Below, in pieces: positions 32,361-41,488 of a DNA stretch of 64,000 nucleotides (position 1 is its first letter; every line of letters starts with the position of its first letter). A program made the translations under genes and the position numbers. This DNA is from Streptomyces canus (lineage in GTDB: Bacteria > Actinomycetota > Actinomycetes > Streptomycetales > Streptomycetaceae), in contig NZ_JAUSYQ010000002.1 in assembly GCF_030816965.1 (NCBI RefSeq), positions 9,910,001-9,974,000 on the forward strand, written 5' to 3'. The notes beneath the pieces were generated by a model. The model had not been told where the DNA came from and ran no database searches. It worked only from the letters and a program-made list of their open reading frames with translations.

Positions 32361-33215
32361 TCACAGCAGGATCGCGCCGGTCACGACGGCCGCTGTTCCG
32401 GCGATCAGCAGGATGATGATCGTGCCCACGGCCCTCTCATTGGCACGGCGGTCGGCCGCGAGGTCGGGGGTGTAGACGGCTGGGTCGGAGGGGGCGTAGT
32501 GGATGGTGAGCCGGCGGCCGAGGGAGTGGCGCGGGTCGGGGATGCCGTCCCGGGACAGGACGGTGACCTCGGTGCCCTCGGCGGTGGTGAAGGTGACGAC
32601 GGGGGCGTGGTTGATGATCTCGTCGCCCTCCCCGTCGGTGTGGACGTCCCTGGTGACGGCCACGACACGCGCCGGGACGGCGATGGCATCGGCCAGCAGG
32701 GCGTCGCGGGCGCGGGCCGTACGGATGTCGGGGCTGCGTGCCGCGAGGGCCGTGACCAGGGTGCCGAAGCCGAGCAGTGCCCACGGGTAGCCCCACAGCA
32801 CGGTCGCGTGGATCACCAGCCCGATGAGGAGCAGGACCACCATGCAGAACGGGCCGTACCGGCCGTTCTTGTCCTCCGGACCGTGCAGCACGACGCGGAA
32901 CCGGTGCGGCTGCCCGCGCGGGTGGCGCACCTCCACCTCACGGCCCACCCAGGCCTCCTCGACCGAGTCGCCGTGCTTGCCGACGTTGGACAGGGCGAAC
33001 TCCTGCCCGGTGTCCGGATCTCGGAACGCGACCGTCACCGGTATCCCGGGCCGTTTGGAGGCGCCGTGCTCCGGCTGCCCCACCTCCACGATCCGCCCCT
33101 TCACCCAGACCGCTCGCTGGGCCGGGGTCAGCCCGACCAGGGCAAGCCCGTAGCCGAGCAGTGCCAGGCCTGTGGGCAGCACCCACCACAGTCTCAGTAC
33201 GTCGTCCACGCTCAT
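32361..33215 (-). CDS. DUF3592-type membrane protein
   Basis: The 284-residue protein has an N-terminal membrane helix (WWVLPTGLALLGYGLALVGL), a first soluble beta-rich DUF3592 segment (GRIVEVGQPEHG to RHPRGQPHRFRVVL), a central pair of helices (MVVLLLIGLVIHATVLWGYP, ALLGFGTLVTALAA), a second DUF3592 segment (AVPARVVAVTRDVHTDGEGD to LTIHYAPSDPAVYTPD), and a final helix (AVGTIIILLIAGTAAVVTG). Each soluble unit keeps the xV-x-V-x-DP-x-hydrophobic pattern of the family. Function is unknown. It is the last gene of a four-gene operon whose other members are small and uncharacterised. Confidence 0.75.
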   Translation of the reverse strand: MSVDDVLRLWWVLPTGLALLGYGLALVGLTPAQRAVWVKGRIVEVGQPEHGASKRPGIPVTVAFRDPDTGQEFALSNVGKHGDSVEEAWVGREVEVRHPRGQPHRFRVVLHGPEDKNGRYGPFCMVVLLLIGLVIHATVLWGYPWALLGFGTLVTALAARSPDIRTARARDALLADAIAVPARVVAVTRDVHTDGEGDEIINHAPVVTFTTAEGTEVTVLSRDGIPDPRHSLGRRLTIHYAPSDPAVYTPDLAADRRANERAVGTIIILLIAGTAAVVTGAILL

Positions 33216-33262
33216 CCAAGTCGCGCCCCCTCCATGGAAATTGGCCCGTTTCGCTCGGGCGC

Positions 33263-33730
33263 TCAGAAATCGATGCGGAACAGGTGGTCGGACGGGTCGA
33301 CCACGGCCGGCAGCCGCAGGCCCACACGGAGGGCGGGGGGCTTGGATCGCTTGCAGGTCGCCTCGAACGTCGGGCACCCCGGCCCGCTGATCCGCAGGCC
33401 GACGGTGACACCGGCCTGTTCTCCGTCGTCCCAGTAGGTCAGTTCGGTGACTTCCGCCGTCGCCGCCACCCCGACGGTGTCGAGCCGCCGGTTGTACTCC
33501 CTCTCGTTGTCGGTGCTGGCCCACAGGACGACGCCGAGGGGAGCACAGAGCACGGTGCACAGGACGCCCGCGAGCAGGAGACCGGCGGCGGAGCCGGTAA
33601 AGCCTGCGACGATCAGCAGGACCGGTCCGGACATGCACAGCCCCGCGGCCAGGGAGTACAGGAACAGCGCTCCACACGGACCGATCCTCGACGCCTGCGT
33701 CGGCTCACGGCCGCTCGCGTCGTCCGCCAT
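33263..33730 (-). CDS. Small membrane protein of unknown function
   Basis: I do not recognise a family beyond a weak resemblance to the DUF3592 segments of the next gene. The 155-residue product has two hydrophobic helices (CGALFLYSLAAGLCMSGPVL, LLLAGVLCTVLCAPLGVVLW) and then a beta-rich soluble tail (GVAATAEVTELTYWDDGEQA to RLPAVVDPSDHLFRIDF). The start is uncertain: ATG (used here) has no Shine-Dalgarno, and a GTG eight codons upstream would overlap the preceding gene by ten bases. It is probably a membrane-anchored partner of the neighbouring proteins. Confidence 0.6.
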   Translation of the reverse strand: MADDASGREPTQASRIGPCGALFLYSLAAGLCMSGPVLLIVAGFTGSAAGLLLAGVLCTVLCAPLGVVLWASTDNEREYNRRLDTVGVAATAEVTELTYWDDGEQAGVTVGLRISGPGCPTFEATCKRSKPPALRVGLRLPAVVDPSDHLFRIDF

Positions 33731-33744
33731 CTCAAAGGCGCCGT

Positions 33745-34029
33745 TCAAAGACACCGCCTCTCGGCCACGCTCCGCGCCAGCAGGTCCGCCATGGCGTGCA
33801 GGCCGGGAAACCGGTCCGCGTCGTACGGCATGGCGTGATGCCTGCCGGATCTCACGGTGATCGTCAGCCTGCGGAACCGCCCGGACCTGAACTCCAGCCG
33901 CGGCTCCTCCCGGAGGTGGTAGCGGGCGGCGTCGACGTAGCCGAACACCTCCAACACCCGGCCGTCGAAAGACAGCAGCACGGAGTCGGAGGTCGGTGCC
34001 TCGTACGGTTCGTACGGCGTCGGGGTCAC
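33745..34029 (-). CDS. Small soluble protein of unknown function
   Basis: The 94-residue product has no family I recognise. It is soluble and alternates hydrophobic beta-like stretches (SVLLSFDGRVLEVFGYVDA, FRRLTITVRSGRHHAMPYDA), with a helix at the C-terminus (LHAMADLLARSVAERRCL). The pattern resembles a small PH-like or beta-barrel domain. Its ATG overlaps the stop of the upstream gene by four bases, so it belongs to the same operon. Confidence 0.6.
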   Translation of the reverse strand: MTPTPYEPYEAPTSDSVLLSFDGRVLEVFGYVDAARYHLREEPRLEFRSGRFRRLTITVRSGRHHAMPYDADRFPGLHAMADLLARSVAERRCL

Positions 34030-34448
34030 GGAGCCACGCCGTCCCCGGCGTACAGGTAGCCACCGGGCCGGTCGGGGTCGGCGATCAGCAGTACCTGGTC
34101 GCCGACCCGGGGAATCCGCAGCTTCGAGACGATGGTCTGGAGGGCGACCTGGTCGGCCGCCCCGGACGGCTGGAGGACCAGGTCGACGACCGGGTCGAAG
34201 TTGACCAGCTTGCCGGTGTCGCCGATCGACACGACCACGGCCTGGGTGGTCGGCGCCCCCGCGGCCAGCAACTGCTGTACGCCGAGGCCCGAGGTGTACG
34301 CGCCCATCGACTGCTGGACCCGGGCGAAGTCGTCCGCGCCGAGGAACGCGCGCGTGGCGCGGCCGTAGAAGCCCTTGCCGCCCGCCACCTGGGCGGCGAT
34401 CTCGGAGGCCCGCTCCTCGCGGCTCTTGCGCTTTCCGAAGATTCCCAT
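34026..34448 (-). CDS. Conserved small protein of unknown function
   Basis: The 140-residue product begins MGIFGKRKSREERASEIAAQ, a basic helical start, followed by FYGRATRAFLGADDFARVQQ and a beta-rich second half (AVVVSIGDTGKLVNFDPVVD to VGDQVLLIADPDRPGGYLYA). The latter resembles short beta-barrel domains seen in actinobacterial proteins of unknown role. AAGGGGAG precedes the ATG. It is the first gene of the four-gene minus-strand operon, and 161 bases separate it from the divergent CHAT operon, so the two units might share a control region. Confidence 0.6.
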   Translation of the reverse strand: MGIFGKRKSREERASEIAAQVAGGKGFYGRATRAFLGADDFARVQQSMGAYTSGLGVQQLLAAGAPTTQAVVVSIGDTGKLVNFDPVVDLVLQPSGAADQVALQTIVSKLRIPRVGDQVLLIADPDRPGGYLYAGDGVAP

Positions 34449-34609
34449 GGTGGTCTCCCCTTCTCGTGGCCGGGTCACGCGGTGGGTCGTTCCGGTCACG
34501 GTTGGCTGTTCGCCGTCGCTCCTGCCTGACGAGACGGACGCTAGGCGGCCGGCAACTCCTACCGATCCCAGGTTCGTTCGTCTGTTTGAGGTCGGCGTAC
34601 GCTCCTCAC

Positions 34610-35992
34610 ATGCCGCCCCCGAGCCAGCCGACCGGCGTGCGCCGACCGCGCGCCCAGGTCATCGACCACGCCTGGCGTGGCCTCGGTCCGGGGCTCGAAT
34701 CGCTGAGCGGCCCCGGCGGGGCACCGTTGACCCGGACGGTCAAACTGATCGTGCTGCCGCTGGTCGTCCGGCCCGCGCTGCGCCCCGAACTCGCCGTGGA
34801 CTTCCTCGGACCGGCCGAGGCCGCCTGCCTGGACGGGCTGATCCGTGGGTCCGGTGCGCGTCTCGTGGCGACGGCACAGTGGTTCACGCTGCTCAAAAAG
34901 ACCCGCCGGGCACTGGGCATCGTGGCGGGCAACCCCCAGGACCTGTACTTTCAGCGCTGCTTCGAACTCGCCACCGAGCACGGAGCGCCCTCGACCGACG
35001 TGGATGCGACGGACAGGGCCAGGGCCGTCGTCGAGGACGTGGCGGACACGACCGACGGTCGCACGGTGGAAGCGCTGAAGGGCTATCTGTCCGACGCCGC
35101 TCGGCGCACCCGGCTCGACGGAGAGCTCGCCACCGCCTGGGAGAGCCGCCTGTCGGGCCCGGCCCCGAGCACCGACGCGAGCGCGGCGGTCGACCTGGCG
35201 GCCGCGGCCCTGGACGCCTGCGGCACGCTGAGCCGGGCGGGAGAGGCACCGGAGTACGCGGCCCTGATCGAGGCCGGACACGGAGAGCTGTTCGGCCGGG
35301 CTCTGTGGGCGCACACGGGCGGAGTCTGGGGCCGGGGCGACCTGCCGGCACCACTGGGACTGACCGCGCACCAGGTGCCACCGCGTCCGCAGGTCGGCCG
35401 CGGCGCCTCCACGGCCACGCTTCCCGCCCCGCTGGACCGCACACTCTTCGAACGGCTCTTCGTCGTCCTGCAGTCGTCGGCCCGGCGGGAGGAACTGCCG
35501 ACGGTGCCGGAACTGGTCGGCCGGGAGGCCGGCCGCAGCTGCGCCCCGCTCGGTCTGCACGACGAGAGCCTGCGCGTCGCCGTGGTCCTCGGCGGCCGAC
35601 TCGCCGTGGGCCTCGATCCGCTGGGCACCGGGGAACCCGTGCTGGGCCGGACCGCGGCACACCGAGCCGTCAACAGCCGCTGGCGCCGGGAGGCCTCGGT
35701 CCTGCGTGCCCGCAGAATGACCGTCTCCCCCCGCCCCGATCCGGACGGCGGCGTCCTGGACGCCCTCGCCCAGGACCTTCGTACCCCGTGGACCGCCTAC
35801 ATGCGGCGGCTGTGGGTGCGGCTGCACGGGCGGGACGTCCGCGACGCGCCCCTGGAGGACCTCGCGGCGGCCTGGGCGGTGCTCGACGGCGTCGCCCGCT
35901 CGGTGATGATGGACCACCGCGCCAAGGTCAGGTCGGCGCTGCGCGCCCTGTCAAAGGCCCCCACGCGGGCGGCCGAGCCGAGGAGCGCGTGA
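34610..35992 (+). CDS. Uncharacterised first protein of the CHAT operon
   Basis: I do not recognise this 460-residue protein. It is mostly alpha-helical, with no signal peptide, membrane segment or metal motif. Recognisable stretches are TVKLIVLPLVVRPALRPELA near residue 45, FTLLKKTRRALGIVAGNPQD near residue 90, and a C-terminal LGRTAAHRAVNSRWRREASV. The ATG (MPPPSQPTGVRRP) has no Shine-Dalgarno, so the mRNA may be leaderless; the frame is also open upstream. Its stop overlaps the next start by one base. Position beside a TPR-CHAT protease suggests a sensor, substrate or effector of that protease. Confidence 0.65.
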   Translation: MPPPSQPTGVRRPRAQVIDHAWRGLGPGLESLSGPGGAPLTRTVKLIVLPLVVRPALRPELAVDFLGPAEAACLDGLIRGSGARLVATAQWFTLLKKTRRALGIVAGNPQDLYFQRCFELATEHGAPSTDVDATDRARAVVEDVADTTDGRTVEALKGYLSDAARRTRLDGELATAWESRLSGPAPSTDASAAVDLAAAALDACGTLSRAGEAPEYAALIEAGHGELFGRALWAHTGGVWGRGDLPAPLGLTAHQVPPRPQVGRGASTATLPAPLDRTLFERLFVVLQSSARREELPTVPELVGREAGRSCAPLGLHDESLRVAVVLGGRLAVGLDPLGTGEPVLGRTAAHRAVNSRWRREASVLRARRMTVSPRPDPDGGVLDALAQDLRTPWTAYMRRLWVRLHGRDVRDAPLEDLAAAWAVLDGVARSVMMDHRAKVRSALRALSKAPTRAAEPRSA

Positions 35993-37332
35993 TGGCGCGG
36001 GCCCACGTCGATGTCGCGCGGCGCGAGGACGGCACGATTCGGATCGACGCCGACCCGGGCGCCGGTTCCGCGGCCCAGGACGACGAGCCCGCCGGATCCG
36101 CCGTTCACGACGAGGCCGCCGGGGGCCCCGACTTCACCCGGGCCGTCCTCGAGGTCGCGGGTGCCGTGCTGACCTGGCCCGTTCTCGGCGCCCCCGGCCC
36201 GCCGTACGCGGAGGTCAACGACAGGGGACGGGCCCAGCAGTGGCTGTGGGCTCTCTACGGCGAGCGCGTCGCCACCGCCGTCCACGACCGTACGGCGGCG
36301 GAGCCGCACGGCGTGCGGGTGGCGGCGGATCCGACCGATCTCGCCGGCAGCGCGGCCCGGCTCGCCCTCGGGCACTGGGCGGCCAGGTGGTGGCCGGCGT
36401 CGTACGCGGACGGGATCCCGGCCCTCGAACAGGACGTCCTCGGACTGGAGTTGGCCGCGCTCACCCACCGGTGTCAGCAGCTCTTCGACGACGACGGCGA
36501 CCAGCCCGACGACTGCACTGCCGAACTGATCGAGGAGCACCGGGACGCCCTCGACCCGCTCATCCAGTGGTGGCGCGCGGCTCCCCAGTCGGCGGACACG
36601 GCACGCCACCTGGAGAGCGTCCTGCGCCTCGTCGACCACGCGGCGGACACCATCGGGCTGGACGGACCGGCCCTGCGCCACCTCCGATCGTCCCTGGACC
36701 AGCGCCGTCCGGCAGGTGTACCGGTCGACCCCGGCTCCTTGTTCGCACGGCACGGGGGCGGCTACGCCCTCGCGGCGGGCGAAACGCTCGTCGCGGGCGG
36801 CCGGGTGATCGCGCGGGGCCCGGGCACCAACGACTGGCGCCGCTACCCGCCCGGCTTCGTCGACGCGGCCGAGGACGCGGTCTCCTGGACCGCCCGCGCG
36901 CTCGGCGCGCGACGCCGGATCGAGGTCGAGGTCGTCGCCCACACCGCCGCACCCTCAGCCGGTGGATCGCTCGTCGCGGAGGTCCACGTGAACGGTGGCG
37001 GCCCCAACCGGGTGCCGCTCACCAGGACGGACGACAGGTGGACCGGCCGGGCGGACCTGGAGCCGGGCCTCCTCGGCGGGACCGCGCCGCCGCACATCGA
37101 GGTCGGTGTCCTGCTGCCCGGCTTCGATCCGGGCCCCTTCGAACCCGGCTGGGACCCGGCCTCCGGCGAAGACCGGGGCCGCGTCGCCCGGGACGCGATC
37201 CGTGCCCTGGCCCGGCGGCGACTGGACGCCGCGGCGGAGCACCTGACGTACGACACGTCGCCGTACGCCGTCTCCTGGGGACCGTTCCTCGCCGAGACCG
37301 TCGCCGCCGGCCCTAGCGGTGAGGACTACTGA
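35992..37332 (+). CDS. Uncharacterised second protein of the CHAT operon
   Basis: The 446-residue protein has no family I can name with confidence. The first 50 residues are acidic and disordered. A helical region follows (TRAVLEVAGAVLTWPVLGAP, AQQWLWALYGERVATAVHD, LALGHWAARWWPASYADGIP), then a beta-rich C-terminal domain (RRIEVEVVAHTAAPSAGG to HIEVGVLLPGFDPGPFEP). The ATG is coupled to the upstream stop (TGATG) with GAGGAG before it, and the CHAT gene starts three bases after its stop. Helical proteins beside caspase-like proteases occur in the CATRA class of actinobacterial conflict systems; whether this one belongs there needs a profile search. Confidence 0.65.
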   Translation: MARAHVDVARREDGTIRIDADPGAGSAAQDDEPAGSAVHDEAAGGPDFTRAVLEVAGAVLTWPVLGAPGPPYAEVNDRGRAQQWLWALYGERVATAVHDRTAAEPHGVRVAADPTDLAGSAARLALGHWAARWWPASYADGIPALEQDVLGLELAALTHRCQQLFDDDGDQPDDCTAELIEEHRDALDPLIQWWRAAPQSADTARHLESVLRLVDHAADTIGLDGPALRHLRSSLDQRRPAGVPVDPGSLFARHGGGYALAAGETLVAGGRVIARGPGTNDWRRYPPGFVDAAEDAVSWTARALGARRRIEVEVVAHTAAPSAGGSLVAEVHVNGGGPNRVPLTRTDDRWTGRADLEPGLLGGTAPPHIEVGVLLPGFDPGPFEPGWDPASGEDRGRVARDAIRALARRRLDAAAEHLTYDTSPYAVSWGPFLAETVAAGPSGEDY

Positions 37333-37335
37333 CGG

Positions 37336-40300
37336 ATGCCGGAAACAAGCCGGGAAGACGGCGAACACGAACAGAACGCGGCGGTGACGCAGCTGTACGG
37401 GGAGCCGTTCGACAGCGGTCTGGCCCTGGCCGAGCAGCACCGGCTGACGGCCGATCTCACGGCCGCGTGCGCCGTCTACGAGCAACTGTTGACCCTCGCC
37501 GAGTCCCTCGAGGACTCACCCGACGTGCAATTCCTGCGGGCGCATCTGCTGGCGAACATCGCGAGTGTCCGGCTCACCGCCACGGACCTGGTCGCGGCGC
37601 GGGACGCCGTCGAACGGTCCCGTGCCCTGCTCGACGGCATCGCCTCGGCGCCGATGGGACCGCGTGGCCGTCAACTGTGGCTGGAGATGATGCTGAGGAC
37701 GCTGCTCGCCGAGGCCGACCTATTGCGCAGGACCGGGCGCCTGGACGAGGCGCTGGCCTGCCTCGACGAGGCGGCGCTCAGACTGCCCGGGTTCGACGAC
37801 CCCGAGGGACTGCGCACAGCCGAACTCGGTCTGAACCGGGTACACCTGCTGATCGAGCGGAGCGAGTGGGGAGCGGCCGAGGAGCAGGCCTCGGCCCTGC
37901 TGTCCACCACGCCGGCGACCGCGGTGGAGACCATCCCGCGCCTGCTGATCGCCCTCGGCCTGATCTGCGCCTCGACCGGGCGGTTCGACTCGGCCGAGGA
38001 TTACTTCGCCCGCGCGGAGGACGCTCTGCGGGCGATGGGGGACACCGGTGAGCTGCAGTCGCTTCTCGCGCACCGGGCGTACACGGCGATGCACCGGGGC
38101 GACTTCGACCTTGCGGAGCGGCTGTTCGCCGAGGCCTCCGCGTTCTTCGAGCGGCACCGCCGGTACGGGGATCTGGCCGTCTGTGAACAGTCGCGGGCCT
38201 TTCTCGCCGGTCAGCGTGGTGACAGCACAGGCGCGGACGACCTGACGGCGGCGAGTCTGGCCCGGTTCGAACAACTCGGCGCCTCGGTCGCCGCCGCCGA
38301 CACCATGCTGCTGGGCGCCCAACACGCCTACGACCGCGGCGACATCCCGGAGATGAAGCGGCTGGCCCAGGAAGCCCGGGACGTGTACCAGGCGCGGGAG
38401 ATCCACGAGCGGTGCGCACAGGTCGACCTCATGCTCGCGCGAACGCTCGAGGACAACCTGAACCGGACGGACCACGGCGATCACGAACGCAAGTCCGTCG
38501 ACAGCGCGCTTTCCCTCGCCCTGCCCGCCGCGCTGGCCCTGGAGGCGGCGCGCTACGGCTTCGCCACCGCCCATGCCCGCAGTCAGTGGCTGGAACTCGC
38601 CGACGACGCCATGCGGTTGGTCTTCCGTCTCGCCGTACGCCGACAGGATCAGGGGCTGCTCTTCGAACTGGTGGAACACCGTTGCGCGGGCGCCTCCCTG
38701 GCACTGGACCGCACGCCGTCGACGCCGCCGACCTCGCCTGCCGGGGCCGCGGGAGAGGCCGGAGGGACCGGAGAGAGCGTCTCGGTCTTCCCGAGTGCGG
38801 CGATGAAGGTGTACGGGCAGGTCGACGGCCCGCCGACGCTCGGGGGAGTCGCGGCGGACGCCGCCGCCTCCGCCGGCCTGCGCGTCGCGCCGCCGCCGAA
38901 GGTGCGGATGTCGCAGGAGTCCGGCCGGGTCGCGCTCCAGGAGTACATCGCGGCGGCCGAGTTCCGCTATCACCGACGGATCGTGGACGAGGAGGAGGTG
39001 CCGTTCTGGATCACCGACGACCTGACGAGCCGCCCGGTCGTCCAGGTCCGGCTGGCCGACGCCGGCGACCTCTTCATGACCTGGACGTGGGCCGGCGGGG
39101 CCCGGGGGTTCGGAACCGGCCGCGGACCGGCCGACGAGGTCGACCGGGCGGTGCGTGCGCTGGCCGCCGCGCTGCCGGGGCCGGGCGCGGCAGCGGAGGG
39201 GATGCGGCACGCGTTCGCGTCGGGTGCGATGACCGATCCCCACGACGAGCACGTACTCGCGCGGGAGTTGACCGAGGCGATGTGGCCGGAGGGACTGACC
39301 GCGCAGATACGGCAGGTGTCGGCGCGCGCGGGCCGTCCACTGGTGCGGATCCAGCCGTCTCCCCGGGTCGCCCAGGTCCCTTGGGAGCTGCTCGCCGTCG
39401 AGGCGGAGAGCGACGTACGGCTGATCGATCTGGCGGACGTCGTGACCACCGCGCCGACGTCCCTGCGTCGGCCGGATCCGGCGGGGCGTCCGGCCCCGGA
39501 CGCAGAGGCGGCTCCGGATGCCGGTGGCGGTGCACGCCCCCGCCCCGTCGCAGCCCCCGACACCGATATCGACACGGTCGTTCTCGTCCTCGACCCGCGG
39601 ATCCCCGGATTCCGGGCCGACTCCCCGCTCGGCTCGGTCCTTGGACCGCCCGGCTCGGACCCGGAGTTGCTCGCGTTCGTCCAAAGCCGCCTCGACGCGG
39701 GCGCCGTCGTGCCGTCCGTCGCCGCCCCGGCCGAGGCCTTCCGCCGTACCGATCTGGACCGGGACTGGCTGAGCGGTGCGCTCCGGAAGGGGGCACGCCG
39801 ACTCATGTACGTCGGGCACGTGAGCGGCGCGCCGGTCGAGGGCGGCCAGAGCGAGGACGGCACGCTCCATCTGTGCTGCGGTCCGGGTACCGCCGGCCTG
39901 GCCGAGGCGGTCCGCACCCATCGCCCCCTGTCCGCCAAGGACCTCCTGCTGGGCACCCTTCCTCTGCGTGCCGACGGGGAGCCGGGTGCGCGGATCTGGC
40001 CCGCACCGCCGCGGGTCGCTCTCATCGGCTGCGAGAGCGGCGGCGATCTCCGGTTCGCCGAGTCGTTCGGCCTGGCCACGGCGATGCTCCACAACGGCGC
40101 AGAGTTGGTGACGGCCACCCGCTGGGTGCTGCCGACGAGCTTCGCGTTCCACCGCCTGGCCGGCCTGCCCGAGTCCGTTCGCCCGCTGTCCGCGGCGGTC
40201 GTCGCCGTCGACACCGCCCATGAGGACCAGGACCCCGTGGCCCGGCTCGGCCGTTGGCAGCGTGAGCAACTGGACCACTGGCGGTCCGACGGCCGGATCG

Positions 40301-40347
40301 AGCACTCGCCCCTGCTGTGGGCGGCTATGACCTGCATCGTCGTGTGA
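37336..40347 (+). CDS. TPR-repeat protein with C-terminal CHAT (caspase-like) protease domain
   Basis: The 1003-residue cytoplasmic protein has an N-terminal helical repeat region (about residues 15-430) of TPR type, for example LTADLTAACAVYEQLLTLAE, LLRRTGRLDEALACLDEAAL and AEDYFARAEDALRAMGDTGE. A linker follows (430-640), then a CHAT clan CD peptidase domain to the end. The catalytic dyad is visible: His828 in LMYVGHVSGAP and Cys899 in VALIGCESGGDLRFAES, with the fold's VPWELLAVE near residue 680 and GAELVTATRW following the Cys. CHAT proteases act as triggered effectors in several bacterial defence and death systems. The TPR part is the likely sensor or partner-binding region. Confidence 0.9.
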   Translation: MPETSREDGEHEQNAAVTQLYGEPFDSGLALAEQHRLTADLTAACAVYEQLLTLAESLEDSPDVQFLRAHLLANIASVRLTATDLVAARDAVERSRALLDGIASAPMGPRGRQLWLEMMLRTLLAEADLLRRTGRLDEALACLDEAALRLPGFDDPEGLRTAELGLNRVHLLIERSEWGAAEEQASALLSTTPATAVETIPRLLIALGLICASTGRFDSAEDYFARAEDALRAMGDTGELQSLLAHRAYTAMHRGDFDLAERLFAEASAFFERHRRYGDLAVCEQSRAFLAGQRGDSTGADDLTAASLARFEQLGASVAAADTMLLGAQHAYDRGDIPEMKRLAQEARDVYQAREIHERCAQVDLMLARTLEDNLNRTDHGDHERKSVDSALSLALPAALALEAARYGFATAHARSQWLELADDAMRLVFRLAVRRQDQGLLFELVEHRCAGASLALDRTPSTPPTSPAGAAGEAGGTGESVSVFPSAAMKVYGQVDGPPTLGGVAADAAASAGLRVAPPPKVRMSQESGRVALQEYIAAAEFRYHRRIVDEEEVPFWITDDLTSRPVVQVRLADAGDLFMTWTWAGGARGFGTGRGPADEVDRAVRALAAALPGPGAAAEGMRHAFASGAMTDPHDEHVLARELTEAMWPEGLTAQIRQVSARAGRPLVRIQPSPRVAQVPWELLAVEAESDVRLIDLADVVTTAPTSLRRPDPAGRPAPDAEAAPDAGGGARPRPVAAPDTDIDTVVLVLDPRIPGFRADSPLGSVLGPPGSDPELLAFVQSRLDAGAVVPSVAAPAEAFRRTDLDRDWLSGALRKGARRLMYVGHVSGAPVEGGQSEDGTLHLCCGPGTAGLAEAVRTHRPLSAKDLLLGTLPLRADGEPGARIWPAPPRVALIGCESGGDLRFAESFGLATAMLHNGAELVTATRWVLPTSFAFHRLAGLPESVRPLSAAVVAVDTAHEDQDPVARLGRWQREQLDHWRSDGRIEHSPLLWAAMTCIVV

Positions 40348-40698
40348 GTCGCACGGTTCCTGAGTGAGCGGACGAGTGGCGGGCGCCGGTGGTGTGCGCG
40401 TTGGTGGGGGCCCAGCCGACCCAGCCCCCGGCGAGTCGGCACAGTGGCCGGTCGCCGACTTGACGGCCGGCGGCCGTTGGTGCCCGCAGGCCCGGTTCAC
40501 CTCGGGTCGCTGCGGATGCCGCCTGTTCGACGATCCGTCCGATGGCGGTCATGCGGCCGCGAGCACGTCGATCTCGCTCTCACCGAGACCCGCCGCGACC
40601 GCCGTCGGCGCCGCATCAAGTGAGGGCGCCCGCGTAGGAGCCGGCCCCGGTGGCGGCTGCCGGCCACACCTGGTTGGTGTCGACCTGGTGTGCCCAGG
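40348..40698. other. Intergenic region between convergent genes
   Basis: This 351-base gap between the CHAT gene and the GntR gene holds no gene I can support. A minus-strand fragment ending GLGESEIDVLAAA before a stop at about 40554 resembles a protein C-terminus but has no start and no identifiable family. No clear terminator hairpin is visible. Confidence 0.5.
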
Positions 40699-41400
40699 TC
40701 AGTCGGCGATCGCTCGTGTCGGGTCGTCGGTCAGGCTGCTGGCCAGCCACTGCTCCACGGCCGTGATGTGGACGGTCGCCGCGGCAGTGGCGAGCAGGGC
40801 GTCGCGCGACTGGAGCGCGCTGAGGATCTGCTCGTGGTCGTCGTGGGCGTTGTTGAGGGCGTGATCGGCCTGGCTGCCGCGGACGATGCGGACCCGCTGG
40901 GTGCGGGTGGAGAGCACCTGCAGCAGCATCGACAGCACGGGGTTGCCGACGGCTTCGACGATCCTGAGGTGGAAGGCGATGTCGTGGGCGACGAATTCCT
41001 CGACGGTGGTGACGGTCCGGCACCGGTCGAGGATGTTGCGCAGTTCCTGGAGGTCCTTCTGCTTCAGCAGCGCGGCGGCCAGCCCTGTCGCCTGCGGTTC
41101 GAGCAGGCGGCGTACCTGGAGCAGTTGCAGAGCCGTGTGGCCCTGGGAGACGTCGGCGGCGAAGGAGAGGCTTTCCAGCAGGAGGTGGGGCTCCAGGCTG
41201 GAGACGTAGGTGCCGTCGCCCTGCCGGGTGATCAGGATCCGCATGGCGGTCAGCGCCCGGACGGCTTCGCGCAGGGAGTTCCGGGACAGTCCGAGCTGTC
41301 CTGCCAGGTCCTCCTCCTTGGGCAGTCGGGAGCCGGGTGCGAGTTCGCCCGCGACGATCATCGCCTTGATCTTGTCGATCGCCTCGTCCGTGAGTGCCAC
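40699..41400 (-). CDS. FadR-subfamily GntR regulator of the fucose cluster
   Basis: The 233-residue protein has an N-terminal winged helix, AIDKIKAMIVAGELAPGSRL then LGLSRNSLREAVRALTAMRI and RQGDGTYVSS. A C-terminal FCD ligand-binding domain follows, with the metal/ligand residues in FVAHDIAFHLRIVEAVGNPV, HDDHEQILSALQ and TAAATVHI. It is the last gene of the transporter operon. Five copies of the palindrome ATACATC-C-GATGTAT in the control regions of the fucose genes are very probably its targets. By pathway logic the inducer should be L-fucose or an acid intermediate such as L-fuconate. Confidence 0.88.
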   Translation of the reverse strand: MALTDEAIDKIKAMIVAGELAPGSRLPKEEDLAGQLGLSRNSLREAVRALTAMRILITRQGDGTYVSSLEPHLLLESLSFAADVSQGHTALQLLQVRRLLEPQATGLAAALLKQKDLQELRNILDRCRTVTTVEEFVAHDIAFHLRIVEAVGNPVLSMLLQVLSTRTQRVRIVRGSQADHALNNAHDDHEQILSALQSRDALLATAAATVHITAVEQWLASSLTDDPTRAIAD

Positions 41401-41488
41401 GAGGGTGCCTCTCTGAGTGGGGGGAGTGCCGGCCGGCGGCCCCGCCGGGTGTGCCCCGGGGCGGGCGGAGCCGCCGACCCGCGCGTGG

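Noticed and set aside
37720..40500. A very long open frame antisense to the TPR-CHAT gene (over 900 codons).
   Set aside because: High G+C coding DNA leaves the antisense and shifted frames free of stops. This frame has arginine/proline/glycine-rich, family-free content and overlaps a well-supported gene along its whole length.
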